From assembly GCA_902510475.1 (NCBI GenBank), contig CABXCC010000006.1, positions 1-56,151 of the forward strand: a stretch of DNA of 56,151 nucleotides, read 5' to 3'. The notes below the pieces were generated by a model. It searched no databases. It was not told the DNA's origin and was given only the letters and a program-made list of their open reading frames with translations. Position numbers and translations under genes: made by a program. This DNA comes from an uncultured Bacteroidota bacterium. Lineage in GTDB: Bacteria; Bacteroidota; Bacteroidia; Flavobacteriales; Flavobacteriaceae. This document shows, piece after piece, positions 18,176 through 28,025 of the stretch. Positions within the stretch are counted from its first letter, which is position 1, and each line of letters starts with the position of its first letter.

Positions 18176-19452
18176 GTTAAATTATCTATTACCTTCTCAA
18201 GTTTTATTCCCCTTGATCCTTTAATAAATAGATAGGAGCTTTTGATTTTTGACAAATCTCCTTTTGATATTAAATTTTCAATATTTAAACTGTAGTTAAA
18301 CTCCTTAAATCTAGTGGTATTACAGAATAATTCCCCTACGAGAAATATTTTCGTGTTTTTAATATTTCTGCAATATTCTGCAATTTCTTGATGATATGTG
18401 TTTGAATCTTTACCCAATTCAAACATATCGCCTAAAATTAAAATTTTATTTTTTTCTGAAAATTCTTCAAAGAATTTGATTGCTGCATACATGCTTGACG
18501 GATTTGCATTGTATGCATCTAGCATTATTTTATTTGACCCTTTACTTATTATTTGTGATCTGTTGTTAGAAGGGATATAAGCTTCAATTCCAGTTTTAAT
18601 TTTTTCTAAATCAATTTTAAAATATTTGCCAATTGCAACGGCTGCCATAATATTTTCGACATTATGATTTCCAAAAAGACAACTATGAATTAAGGTTTCA
18701 TTTACTTTGATTTTAATTTCAGGATTTACTGATTTAACCAAATATTTGATATCACCTTTAGATTTGCCAAAAGAAAATACATTTTGATAATCCCCAATAC
18801 ATTTTATCTGTTTTTCATCATCACTATTTTGAAAAATCAATCCTTTTTTTCTCTTAATTTGTTCATACAGTTCTTTTTTTCCCTTCATAACTCCTTCTTC
18901 GTCACCAAATCCCTCTAAATGTGCCTTTCCAAAATTTGTTATATATCCAAAATCTGGATTGCTAATTTTAGATAAAAGAGCAATTTCTCCTATGTGGTTA
19001 GCGCCCATTTCAATTATGGCAATTTCAGTCTCAGAGCGTATTTTTAATAATGTTAGCGGAACACCAATGTGGTTGTTAAGGTTTCCTTGAGTATAAATAG
19101 TTTTAAAGTTGGGTTTTAAAACACTGTTTATTAATTCTTTTGAAGTAGTTTTTCCGTTACTACCAGTGATCCCAATAACTTTTACCCCCAACTTGTTTCT
19201 ATGATAATTAGAAATTTCCTGTAGACTTTCTAAACAATTTTTAACTAAAACATATCTTTCATCAATTGCAAACTCTTTTTCATCCACAACTGCATATTTT
19301 GCTCCGTTTTCGATGGCCTTTTTAGCATATTTATTGCCGTTGAAATTGGGTCCCCTGAGGCTAAAAAAAAGTTCACCGTTGTTAATATGTCTTGAATCTG
19401 TTGAAATACCAGAGCACCCTATATATATATTATATAAATCTTCAATTGACAT
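18172..19452 (-). CDS. murF: UDP-MurNAc-tripeptide--D-alanyl-D-alanine ligase (MurF)
   Basis: A 426-aa Mur ligase that adds D-Ala-D-Ala to the peptidoglycan precursor in the cytosol. It has an N-terminal UDP-binding domain ('GISTDSRHINNGELFFSLRG'), the ATP loop 'GITGSNGKTT', 'IIEMGANHIGEI', 'ITNFGKAHLEGFG' and 'LDAYNANPSSM', all typical of MurF rather than MurC, D or E. It is separate from the dcw cluster at 36 kb, which has the other ligases, and lies downstream of gldJ with a hairpin between. Confidence 0.95.
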   Translation of the reverse strand: MSIEDLYNIYIGCSGISTDSRHINNGELFFSLRGPNFNGNKYAKKAIENGAKYAVVDEKEFAIDERYVLVKNCLESLQEISNYHRNKLGVKVIGITGSNGKTTSKELINSVLKPNFKTIYTQGNLNNHIGVPLTLLKIRSETEIAIIEMGANHIGEIALLSKISNPDFGYITNFGKAHLEGFGDEEGVMKGKKELYEQIKRKKGLIFQNSDDEKQIKCIGDYQNVFSFGKSKGDIKYLVKSVNPEIKIKVNETLIHSCLFGNHNVENIMAAVAIGKYFKIDLEKIKTGIEAYIPSNNRSQIISKGSNKIMLDAYNANPSSMYAAIKFFEEFSEKNKILILGDMFELGKDSNTYHQEIAEYCRNIKNTKIFLVGELFCNTTRFKEFNYSLNIENLISKGDLSKIKSSYLFIKGSRGIKLEKVIDNLT

Positions 19453-19465
19453 AATATAAAATTAT

Positions 19466-19502
19466 AAAAAAAGCCCTGAATCGATGTGATTAGGGCTTTT
19501 TA
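19466..19502 (-). terminator. Terminator between gldJ and murF
   Basis: AAAAGCCCT and AGGGCTTTT form a 9-bp stem around a loop of about 14 nt, flanked by A and T runs, so it can work on either strand. It probably ends the gldJ transcript; murF starts just past it. Confidence 0.75.
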
Positions 19503-19517
19503 ATTAATTGTTTGTAA

Positions 19518-21200
19518 TTAGTTTCTCGATTTTTTTGTGTTAAGAGTGGGAGATCCAAGTCTAGACATTGCATTCCTAAACCCAATAAAATCAGTTGCCT
19601 GATCTTGTGGGTAATATCTCCTTTGGGCTGGATCAAGCCAATACGCCCTGTCTTTCCATGAGCCACCCTTATATACTCTAGACTGGTCATTAACCAATGT
19701 TGTAAGGGTAGGATCAGCGTCGTAGTCAAATTCATCGTTCGTGTCATCAGAATCTTCAAAACTGGGAGATTTATACATCATTCTTGTTTCACCTTTTTCC
19801 TCATCAGCTCTACTGTATCTTCTGTCTTCAGGTTTGAAATTTCTTGAGGATAGGTAGTCTCCGTCTCTAAAGTTAACGTTATAACCTTTATCAAATTGTG
19901 TTCTGAATCTAACATCACTATCTTCTAACTCAGTGGTTTCAAGCTCACCTGGAAGAATTACTGCTATTTTTTTCCCGTTAGAAAGAGTTTCGTAAACCGC
20001 TTCGGTTGCAACTACTGCTTTCCCATCTTCACCAATTTTGAATTTTTTGTAGTCGTTTCCTCTAAAATAATTAAAGTCGTTAAATTCATCGTCAACGATT
20101 GGTCTGTATACATCTGCAACCCATTCGGCTACATTACCTGCCATATCAAAAAGCCCAAAAGAATTTTGGTCATATGAACCAACTTTATTTGTAATAGCAG
20201 CTCCGTCATCGGACCATCCAGCAATTCCACCATAATCACCGTCACTGTTTTTAAAGTTTGCAAGTTGATCACCTAAATTTTGACGTTTTCCTGTTCTAGT
20301 GTAAGGACCTTTCCAAGGATATTTTTTTCGTCCCTTATAATTATTAAATTCTCTAACTTCACCCATACTTAAAGCGGCATATTCCCATTCTGATTCGGTT
20401 GGTAGCCTAAACTTTGGGGTTATGTACCCTGTTTCCCGATTTGCTGCTCGCGGAGCAATTGAATCAGGTACCCTTGAAGATTTTCCTCTCCTAACGTTAT
20501 CATTTCCACCATATGTTGAATTTGGATTTAAAACATATGTGTCTATATTAAATGTACTTTTACTGTTAACACTATCCACTTTTGCATCTCTAGCTAAATA
20601 ACCTTCTCTTTCTAGTATTAATTCTTGATATCTGTCAGATCTCCACTCAGAAAACTCATAGGCTTGAATCCAACTTACTCCAACAACTGGATATTCTCCA
20701 AATGCAGGGTGTCGCAGATAATTATTAACCATATCCTCTCCATATCCCAATTTATTTCTCCACACTAATGTATCCGGAAGAGCATTGATATATATATTTC
20801 TGTAAATAGATTCCTCAGGTGGGAAGTTCTTTTTTAACCAATCTAAATACTCACAATACATTTTGTTGGTAACCTCGGTTATGTCCATGTAGAAGGATTG
20901 AACATGTTGTTGGTTTGCTGAATTATTCCAATCTCTCATTGGATCATCCTGAACCTTTCCTTTAGTGTATGTACCGCCTTCAACCAAAACCATATTGGGA
21001 GGAGTTTCTTGACCTTTGAAACCAATATTGTACTGGAATCCAGATTTTTTAGAGTTTATAGGTTGGATATTCCAGCCTGTGGCTGAAGAGATATTTCTGT
21101 TTTTTGAAAAAGGAGATTTACTACAACTTCCTGTAGAAAACAGAAGGATTACACTAAAAAGTGATAACAAGTAAAATTTATAATTTCTTTTCATATTCAA
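19518..21200 (-). CDS. gldJ: Gliding motility lipoprotein GldJ
   Basis: A 560-aa lipoprotein (Cys26 in 'STGSC'; start ATG at 21200, or the Met two codons later). The mature protein is built on the formylglycine-generating-enzyme/SUMF1 fold: 'MVLVEGGTYTKG', 'FYMDITEVTNKMYCEYL', 'YPVVGVSWIQAYEFSEWRS', 'FRLPTESEWEYAA', 'GLFDMAGNVAEW' and 'GGSWKD'. GldJ is required for gliding and for stability of GldK in the T9SS of Flavobacterium johnsoniae. Its neighbours porU and porV (divergent) support the call, and length agrees with known GldJ. It is structural, not a sulfatase activator. Confidence 0.93.
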   Translation of the reverse strand: MNMKRNYKFYLLSLFSVILLFSTGSCSKSPFSKNRNISSATGWNIQPINSKKSGFQYNIGFKGQETPPNMVLVEGGTYTKGKVQDDPMRDWNNSANQQHVQSFYMDITEVTNKMYCEYLDWLKKNFPPEESIYRNIYINALPDTLVWRNKLGYGEDMVNNYLRHPAFGEYPVVGVSWIQAYEFSEWRSDRYQELILEREGYLARDAKVDSVNSKSTFNIDTYVLNPNSTYGGNDNVRRGKSSRVPDSIAPRAANRETGYITPKFRLPTESEWEYAALSMGEVREFNNYKGRKKYPWKGPYTRTGKRQNLGDQLANFKNSDGDYGGIAGWSDDGAAITNKVGSYDQNSFGLFDMAGNVAEWVADVYRPIVDDEFNDFNYFRGNDYKKFKIGEDGKAVVATEAVYETLSNGKKIAVILPGELETTELEDSDVRFRTQFDKGYNVNFRDGDYLSSRNFKPEDRRYSRADEEKGETRMMYKSPSFEDSDDTNDEFDYDADPTLTTLVNDQSRVYKGGSWKDRAYWLDPAQRRYYPQDQATDFIGFRNAMSRLGSPTLNTKKSRN

Positions 21201-21223
21201 TAATTTTTTTCTTGAACAGCACC

Positions 21224-21252
21224 CAAATATAACAATTAATACTCAAATGCAA
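21224..21252 (-). promoter_or_regulatory. Candidate promoter of gldJ
   Basis: On the minus strand a TTG (complement of 21250-21252) is followed after 18 nt by TATATTTG (complement of 21224-21231), a good fit to the Bacteroidota -33/-7 consensus. The start codon is 23 nt downstream of the -7 box. Confidence 0.45.
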
Positions 21253-21306
21253 TTTTCAATCATATTGATTTAATGTAAAAACGTAGTGTTCATTGTATTA
21301 TTATAT

Positions 21307-21314
21307 TATTTTTG
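21307..21314 (+). promoter_or_regulatory. Candidate -7 box of porU
   Basis: TATTTTTG fits TAnnTTTG and lies 47 nt before the porU ATG. The -33 element is not clear. Confidence 0.3.
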
Positions 21315-21361
21315 ACAATTAAATTTTATAATATTAAGTTTTTCATATCGTTAATAGTTTT

Positions 21362-24300
21362 ATGAGATTATTTTTTTTCATCTCCCTAATAATTACGACC
21401 GTTAATATTCATGCTCAATACATAGAATATGATATTAATTGGATAGAGGGTATTGAATATGAAATTGACGATAATAAAGTTTATGTTCCTCAAATTGAAA
21501 ACTTTGAAAACAACTATTCTTTTAATCAATCTTACTCAGTTGTAAAGCAGTGGAAAGACTCTCAATTAATTGACATTAATTCTGTCAAAATCGTGAATGC
21601 TGAATTTTCTAATATAAATATTGATAATTTCTCAGGTCTAAAAAAAATAAATTTTCCTCAAGAAATTGAGTTTTATTTAAACACTTCAATTTCAAGAAAT
21701 GAAATGTTTTCATTTCTTGAAATTACACCTATTATTTTCCAAGATGGAGTGTATAAAAAACTTATAAAATTTGCAGTTGAATATAAATATTTAAAAGGCA
21801 GAAATATACAAAAGTCAATTATCCAGCCCTCGGTGATGAAAAGTGGTAATTGGTATAAATTTTATGTTGAAAACACGGGTATTCATAAAATTGATAAAGA
21901 TTTTTTAGAAGATTTGGGGATTAATACTTCTAATTTGGACCCAAGAAAATTAAAGATATATGGTCACGGAGGATCTATGCTACCAATGCTTAATTCAGAA
22001 GAATTTCCTTTGGATCCAATTGAGAACTCCATTAAATTTATGGGTCAAAATGAAAGTAGCTTTAACAATGAAGATTACATCCTTTTTTATGCGCAAGGCC
22101 CGACCGGATTTAATTCTGAAAGTAATACAAACTTGAATCTCTTTGAAGATAGAGTCTCTTATTTTATCTCCGTAGGACAATCAGATGGGCAAAGAATTCT
22201 TAATTATTCTGAGCCAAATAATCCTCCTGACTTAATAATTGATTATTATACTAATTATCAGTTTCATGAAATTGATCAATATAATATTGCTCAAATTGGT
22301 AGAAGATGGTTTGGAGATAGATTTGATTTTGAAAATACAAAAACTTTTGAATTTAATATTGAAAATCTGCGTACTGATCTTCCTATTGATTTCAAAATAT
22401 ACACCGCCGCGACATCTGAAATTCCAACTTCAATGTCAGTAAGGTTAAACGGTCAGCAACTAACAAATTTATATTTTGGATCTATTGGTGAGCCAATACT
22501 GGCTACAGGGTCTAGTTATCAGTCTCAAGTTAATTCACAATCTGAAATTATTGATGTTACTTTAAATTACAATAACAACGGGAATCCAAGTTCAATTGCT
22601 TACTTAGACTATATTTCCCTAAAAGGAACATCCTCATTGGTTTTTAACGAAAGTCAATTGATTTTTTATAATGATAATTTAATAACAGAATCTGGAATTG
22701 TAAGTTATCAAATAGACAACTCTGAAAATATAAATGCTATCTGGGATATTTCAAATATTTCAAATATTTCAGAAATTATACCTGAAAGTTCAAATAATTT
22801 TAGTTTTAATTCAGCTTACAACCCAAATAATAAATTTATAGCCTTTGATTATGAAAATGTATTCGAACCTGTAATCGATGGCCAATTTCAAATCGAGAAT
22901 CAAAATTTGAAGGAAGATATTTTTTTAGATGAATCTGGTTTAATCCAGGCTCCAAATTATATTATTATTAGCAATCCAGATATGATCTTTCAGGCTGAAA
23001 GATTAGCTCAAATTAACAGGGAAAAAAATAACTTAAACGTCAAAGTTGTAAATGTGGAAAAAATTTATAACGAATTTAGCTCTGGTAATCAGGATATTTC
23101 TGCAATTAGGAATTTCATTAGATATGTCTACAATAATCAAAATAATAATCAAAATTTTACTTATTTGTGTCTGTTTGGAGATGCCTCATTTGACTATAAG
23201 GACAGGATCCCATTTAATACAAATATAATCCCTTCATGGAATTCGTTAAACAGTTTTAGCTTATCTAGCTCATATATTTCTGATGACTTCTTTGGTATGA
23301 TGGATTCAAATGAAGGTGGAATGACTAATTTTAATAAGCTTGATATTGCTGTTGGAAGAATTTTAGCAGATTCAAATGAAAGGGCAAGAGATTTAGTTGA
23401 TAAAATTGAATCCTATTATTCTGAGAGTTCATTTGGAGACTGGCGAAACAAAATTATGGTTATTTCAGATGATGTTGACGAGCCCTGGGAAAATATTATT
23501 CAAGCAACATCGAACGACATTGCTGATTTAATTCAAGAAAACAAACCTTTTTTTAATGCAAGTAAAATTTTATCTGATGCGTTTCAGCAAGAAACTTCAT
23601 CTGGTGGTGAAAGGTATCCTGAGGTAAAAAATCAAATAATCAACGGAATAAAAAAAGGTGCATTGGTAGTAAATTATTTTGGTCATGGAGGGGAGGATGG
23701 AATAGCTAGAGAACGAATTTTTGGTAAGATTGATGCTGCAGAATTAGTCAATTCTGATAAGCTGAATTGTTTTGTTTCGGTAACATGTGAGTTTACAAAA
23801 TTTGATAATCCAAACAGACAAACAGCAGGTGAATTTTTATATTGGAATAAAAATGGCGGTGCAATTGCGTTAATTACAACCACTAGACAGATTTTTGTTT
23901 CTGTTGGGGTTAATTTCAACTTAACACTGGAAGAGTATCTTTTTTCATTAAATTCTGATACCTACACTACAATGGCTGAAGCACTACGATTAACAAAAAT
24001 AGACCCTTCAATTTCAAATTCTGATCAGAGAAGACTTGTTTTTTTTATTGGAGATCCTGCTATGAAACTTTCAATTCCTAAACCAGATGTAAAAATTACA
24101 AGTATAAATGACGTTCCAATTCAGGATTTTGATTCTTCACTGAGGGGCTTGGACTTGATTAATGTAAAAGGTGAGGTTCAAGACGACAATGGATTAAGAA
24201 TAGATTCTTATCAGGGGGAGTTAACAGCAACAGTATTTGATAAAGAGATCGAGAGATCAACACTTGGAAATGATGGTACAACAGATAATAGTGGAAATCC

Positions 24301-25189
24301 AATAATATTAAATTTTAATACTCTTGGAGAGGTGTTATTTAGAGGAAAGTCTTCTGTTTTAAACGGTTCCTTTGAATTTAATTTTGTTGTTCCAAAGGAT
24401 GTGGGTATGGAAGTTGACAATGGTAAATTTAGTTTTTATTCTAAACAAAATTCTGGTCTTGAGGATAGAAATGGTTACGATTTATCTGTTTTGATTGGTG
24501 GTATAAATGAAAATGCTCAAGAAGATAATACAGGACCAGAAATTGATCTTTACATGAATGATGAGTCATTTATTAGCGGAGGTATTACGAACGAGAATCC
24601 AAATTTAATTGTAAAATTATTTGACGAGAATGGAATAAATACAGCCAGCGGAGTTGGTCATGATATAATAGCTATTTTAGACAATGATGATGTTAATTCT
24701 TATAGACTTAATGAATATTATCAGGCAGATCTTGATGATTATAAAAATGGCACTATAAACTTCCCCTTTAATAACTTGACTCCTGGTGTTCATAACTTAC
24801 GACTAAAGGCTTGGGATGTTTATAATAATTCGTCTGAAACTGAAATTGACTTTCTGGTTTTTGACCAAAACGAGGATATTGTTATTGAAAACCTATTAAA
24901 TTATCCAAATCCCTTTATAAATTTTACAGAATTTTGGTTTAATCACAATAGTTCTGCCCCTTTGAACGTTACAATACAAATATTTACTATTTCTGGAAGA
25001 TTGGTCAAAACAATTAATGGGATTACCCAATCAAATACAGGGAGTAATTTTTCAAGAGATTTTTCTTGGGACGGAAGGGATGATTTTGGAGATAAAGTTG
25101 CCAAAGGCGTATATATATACAAAATCAATGTTAGATCTGAAACTTTAAATAAACAAGTGTCAAAAACCGAAAAATTAGTTATACTTTAA
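21362..25189 (+). CDS. porU: T9SS C-terminal signal peptidase PorU
   Basis: A 1275-aa exported protein (signal peptide ending 'VNIHAQ'). It holds a gingipain-like C25 cysteine peptidase domain: catalytic His775 in 'NYFGHGGEDGIARERIF' and Cys809 in 'SVTCEFTKFDNP'. The C terminus has 'NYPNPF', 'IFTISGRLVKTI' and 'GRDDFGDKVAKGVYIYKI', an FlgD/CTD-like domain. PorU removes the C-terminal sorting domain of type IX cargo at the outer membrane and transfers the protein to its anchor. The order gldJ, porU, porV is that of F. johnsoniae. It is followed by porV after 20 nt, and PorV binds PorU at the surface. Confidence 0.94.
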   Translation: MRLFFFISLIITTVNIHAQYIEYDINWIEGIEYEIDDNKVYVPQIENFENNYSFNQSYSVVKQWKDSQLIDINSVKIVNAEFSNINIDNFSGLKKINFPQEIEFYLNTSISRNEMFSFLEITPIIFQDGVYKKLIKFAVEYKYLKGRNIQKSIIQPSVMKSGNWYKFYVENTGIHKIDKDFLEDLGINTSNLDPRKLKIYGHGGSMLPMLNSEEFPLDPIENSIKFMGQNESSFNNEDYILFYAQGPTGFNSESNTNLNLFEDRVSYFISVGQSDGQRILNYSEPNNPPDLIIDYYTNYQFHEIDQYNIAQIGRRWFGDRFDFENTKTFEFNIENLRTDLPIDFKIYTAATSEIPTSMSVRLNGQQLTNLYFGSIGEPILATGSSYQSQVNSQSEIIDVTLNYNNNGNPSSIAYLDYISLKGTSSLVFNESQLIFYNDNLITESGIVSYQIDNSENINAIWDISNISNISEIIPESSNNFSFNSAYNPNNKFIAFDYENVFEPVIDGQFQIENQNLKEDIFLDESGLIQAPNYIIISNPDMIFQAERLAQINREKNNLNVKVVNVEKIYNEFSSGNQDISAIRNFIRYVYNNQNNNQNFTYLCLFGDASFDYKDRIPFNTNIIPSWNSLNSFSLSSSYISDDFFGMMDSNEGGMTNFNKLDIAVGRILADSNERARDLVDKIESYYSESSFGDWRNKIMVISDDVDEPWENIIQATSNDIADLIQENKPFFNASKILSDAFQQETSSGGERYPEVKNQIINGIKKGALVVNYFGHGGEDGIARERIFGKIDAAELVNSDKLNCFVSVTCEFTKFDNPNRQTAGEFLYWNKNGGAIALITTTRQIFVSVGVNFNLTLEEYLFSLNSDTYTTMAEALRLTKIDPSISNSDQRRLVFFIGDPAMKLSIPKPDVKITSINDVPIQDFDSSLRGLDLINVKGEVQDDNGLRIDSYQGELTATVFDKEIERSTLGNDGTTDNSGNPIILNFNTLGEVLFRGKSSVLNGSFEFNFVVPKDVGMEVDNGKFSFYSKQNSGLEDRNGYDLSVLIGGINENAQEDNTGPEIDLYMNDESFISGGITNENPNLIVKLFDENGINTASGVGHDIIAILDNDDVNSYRLNEYYQADLDDYKNGTINFPFNNLTPGVHNLRLKAWDVYNNSSETEIDFLVFDQNEDIVIENLLNYPNPFINFTEFWFNHNSSAPLNVTIQIFTISGRLVKTINGITQSNTGSNFSRDFSWDGRDDFGDKVAKGVYIYKINVRSETLNKQVSKTEKLVIL

Positions 25190-25194
25190 AATAT

Positions 25195-25202
25195 TATATT
25201 TG
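25195..25202 (+). promoter_or_regulatory. Possible -7 box before porV
   Basis: TATATTTG lies 7 nt before the porV ATG, which would give an almost leaderless transcript in addition to read-through from porU. No -33 match is visible, so it may be chance. Confidence 0.22.
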
Positions 25203-25209
25203 TAATCTT

Positions 25210-26463
25210 ATGAATTTGAAAAAAATTATTTTATTATTTATTGCAGTATTTACTTTGCAATTAAATGCTCAAACTTCATCAACCGTTATTATACCGAATT
25301 CATCGGACAGTAGAGTAATTACTACCGGAGTACCTTTCCTGTTAATTGCTTCTGATGCCAGAGCTGCTAGTATGGGTGACATGGGAGTTGCTACATCTGT
25401 TGATGCATATTCTCAATATTGGAACCCCTCAAAGTATGTTTTTTCAGAAAATAAATCAGGTTTTGGTCTTAGTTACACTCCGTATTTGAGTAAGCTTGTA
25501 AATGACATATCTCTTGGAAACCTAACTTACTTTAATAGGATCAATGAAAGAAGTGCATTTGCAGTAAGTTTACGATATTTTTCATTAGGTGAAATCGAAA
25601 TTATTCAGGATGAATTTTCTCAGGCACTAATTGAAAAACCTAACGAGATGACAATGGATATTTCCTACTCATTAAGATTGGCAGATGAATTTTCCATGGG
25701 AGTAGCATTGAGATATCTGAGATCAGATTTGAGAATTCAGGCTGTTGATGAAACCGCAAAAGCTGCTAGTTCTTTTGCAGTTGATTTATCTGCTTATTAT
25801 CAAGGTGAAGAGCAGAGCTTTGGAGACATAGATGGTAGAATTAGAGGAGGTGCAATAATTCAAAATCTTGGTCCAAAAATTAAATATGATGAATCAGGTT
25901 CCGAAACATTTATACCTACAAATTTAAAATTAGGAGGTGGATTTGATTTTCTTTTAGATCAGTACAATACAGTTTCGGTAACCGCTGAGGTTTCAAAGAT
26001 GTTAGTGCCTACCCCTCCAATTCTAGGTAGAGAATACAATTATAGCGACATTAACGAAAATGGAGTATATGATGATGGTGTGGATGAATTGGGTGAGTTG
26101 GTTTCAACTGATAATATTATCTATCAAGGTCAGAGTACAGATGTTGATTTTATGAGTGGTATTTTTCAATCATTTTCTGATGCACCCGGTGGTTTTAATG
26201 AAGAGTTAAAGGAGTTTACTTGGGCACTAGGCGCTGAGTACAAATACGATGATTCATTTGCTTTAAGAGCTGGTTATTTTAATGAAAGTGAAGAAAAAGG
26301 TGCTAGAAAATTTTTGGCTTTAGGTGCTGGTTTTAAATTCTCTGGGACTAAAGTTGATCTTTCATATCTTTTCTCTGCATCCAAAGTTCCAAGTCCTCTA
26401 GAAAACACTCTTAGGTTTTCCTTAACCTTTGATTTCGGTAGTAATCAATACTTAGAGTATTAA
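25210..26463 (+). CDS. porV: T9SS outer membrane protein PorV (LptO)
   Basis: A 417-aa beta-barrel protein of the PorV/FadL-like group. The signal peptide ends 'LQLNAQ'; then come 'GVPFLLIASDARAASMGDMG' and 'YWNPSKYVF', the hallmark N-terminal region of PorV/PorQ proteins. Amphipathic strands run to the C-terminal 'NTLRFSLTFDFG'. PorV shuttles T9SS cargo from the translocon to the PorU attachment complex. It is co-directional with porU, 20 nt after it. Confidence 0.93.
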   Translation: MNLKKIILLFIAVFTLQLNAQTSSTVIIPNSSDSRVITTGVPFLLIASDARAASMGDMGVATSVDAYSQYWNPSKYVFSENKSGFGLSYTPYLSKLVNDISLGNLTYFNRINERSAFAVSLRYFSLGEIEIIQDEFSQALIEKPNEMTMDISYSLRLADEFSMGVALRYLRSDLRIQAVDETAKAASSFAVDLSAYYQGEEQSFGDIDGRIRGGAIIQNLGPKIKYDESGSETFIPTNLKLGGGFDFLLDQYNTVSVTAEVSKMLVPTPPILGREYNYSDINENGVYDDGVDELGELVSTDNIIYQGQSTDVDFMSGIFQSFSDAPGGFNEELKEFTWALGAEYKYDDSFALRAGYFNESEEKGARKFLALGAGFKFSGTKVDLSYLFSASKVPSPLENTLRFSLTFDFGSNQYLEY

Positions 26464-26472
26464 AATCTAATT

Positions 26473-26955
26473 ATGAAAGAAGTTAAGGTTTGTTCTAGTT
26501 TTATAGTCTATGACACAATAGATGAATTAAACGATCAAACCAAAAATTTATTCAAAGAAGCCATTTCAATCAGAAAATCTGCATATTCTGCATATTCAAA
26601 CTTTAGTGTTGGTGCTTCCGTTTTATTAGAAAACGGTGAAATATTAAGTGGATCTAATCAAGAAAACTCTTCATATCCCTCTGGGCTTTGTGCTGAAAGA
26701 ACAGTTTTATTCTATGCAAATTCCAAATATCCAGACACAAAAGTTAAAGAAATTGTAGTAGTGGCTGGATCTAACGAAAAAATTAATGAAATTCCTGTTG
26801 CGCCATGCGGCGCTTGTAGACAGGTTATTTCTGAATATGAAACAAAGCAAAATTCTAATATTGGCTTGTATTTTATGGGTGAAAAAGGTAAAATCGTATA
26901 TACAGACTCTATTAATAACCTTCTCCCTTTTAAATTTGACAAGACTTTTTTATAA
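26473..26955 (+). CDS. cdd: Cytidine deaminase
   Basis: A 160-aa zinc enzyme that deaminates cytidine and deoxycytidine for pyrimidine salvage. The metal site is Cys73-Ala-Glu75 ('SGLCAERTVLF') with Cys112 and Cys115 ('PCGACRQ'), the pattern of the homotetrameric class; substrate motifs 'YSNFSVGASVLLENGE' and 'GSNQENSSYPSG' are present. It begins 9 nt after porV, so it may ride on the T9SS transcript though unrelated in function. Confidence 0.95.
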   Translation: MKEVKVCSSFIVYDTIDELNDQTKNLFKEAISIRKSAYSAYSNFSVGASVLLENGEILSGSNQENSSYPSGLCAERTVLFYANSKYPDTKVKEIVVVAGSNEKINEIPVAPCGACRQVISEYETKQNSNIGLYFMGEKGKIVYTDSINNLLPFKFDKTFL

Positions 26956-27024
26956 AAATTATAAAATTAACTTTCTACAATAGAAAACATTGTCTTATTT
27001 TTACAGATCACTTTTAATGTCGCA

Positions 27025-28023
27025 ATGAAGAAAATAACAAAAGAGACTTATTTGTCTTGGTATGAAGACATGCTGTTTTGGAGAAAGTTTGAAGATAAAC
27101 TAGCCGCTGTATACATTCAGCAAAAAGTTAGAGGTTTCTTACATCTTTATAACGGTCAGGAAGCTGTTTTAGCAGGTTCCTTGCATGCTATGGATTTATC
27201 TAAAGATAAAATGATAACCGCATACAGAAATCATGTACAGCCGATAGGAATGGGAGTAGATCCAAAGAAAGTAATGGCTGAATTATATGGTAAGTCAACA
27301 GGTACTTCTCAAGGACTGGGAGGTTCAATGCATATTTTTTCAAAAGAACACAGATTTTATGGAGGTCATGGGATTGTTGGTGGTCAAATTCCACTAGGAG
27401 CTGGAATTGCATTCGGAGATAAGTATCATGGAAGTGATGCAGCGACATTGTGCTGTTTTGGAGATGGTGCTGCTAGGCAAGGATCACTTCATGAAACCTT
27501 CAACCTAGCAATGCTTTGGAAATTACCGGTTGTATTTATTTGTGAAAATAATGGATATGCTATGGGTACTTCGGTTGAAAGAACTTCTAATACCACTGAT
27601 ATTTGGAAATTAGGATTAGGTTATGAAATGCCGTGTGGACCTGTTGATGGTATGGATCCAGTAAAAGTTGCCAAAGCTGTTGATGAAGCTATTTTAAGAG
27701 CTAGAAATGGTGATGGTCCAACATTTTTAGAAATGAAAACTTACAGATACAGAGGGCATTCAATGAGTGATGCTCAACATTATAGAACTAAAGATGAGGT
27801 AGAAGATTATAAAAAAATTGATCCGATCACCAAAGTTAGAGAACTAATCTTGACCAAAAAGTATGCATCAAAAAAACAAATTGAAGAAATTGATGCTAGT
27901 GTAAAAGCTAAGGTTAAAGAATGTGAAGTTTTTGCAGAAAATTCTCCTTACCCCGAAAAAAGTTTAATGTACGACGCTGTGTATGAACAGGCTAATTACC
28001 CATTTTTAAAACATAAAATTTAA
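27025..28023 (+). CDS. pdhA: Pyruvate dehydrogenase E1 component, alpha subunit
   Basis: A 332-aa thiamine-diphosphate-dependent subunit. The cofactor motif runs from 'GDGAARQGSLHETFNLA' to 'CENNGYAMGTS', and the phosphorylation-loop equivalent 'YRYRGHSMSDAQHYR' is conserved. It decarboxylates pyruvate and hands the acetyl group to the lipoyl E2 encoded 2 nt downstream. The E1 beta subunit is not in the window; in this group it usually lies elsewhere. Confidence 0.95.
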   Translation: MKKITKETYLSWYEDMLFWRKFEDKLAAVYIQQKVRGFLHLYNGQEAVLAGSLHAMDLSKDKMITAYRNHVQPIGMGVDPKKVMAELYGKSTGTSQGLGGSMHIFSKEHRFYGGHGIVGGQIPLGAGIAFGDKYHGSDAATLCCFGDGAARQGSLHETFNLAMLWKLPVVFICENNGYAMGTSVERTSNTTDIWKLGLGYEMPCGPVDGMDPVKVAKAVDEAILRARNGDGPTFLEMKTYRYRGHSMSDAQHYRTKDEVEDYKKIDPITKVRELILTKKYASKKQIEEIDASVKAKVKECEVFAENSPYPEKSLMYDAVYEQANYPFLKHKI

Positions 28024-28025
28024 TT

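Noticed and set aside
19490-19759. 89-codon open frame on the same strand as gldJ in another frame
   Set aside because: It lies almost wholly within the conserved C-terminal part of gldJ and resembles no protein; no sign of a frameshift in gldJ.
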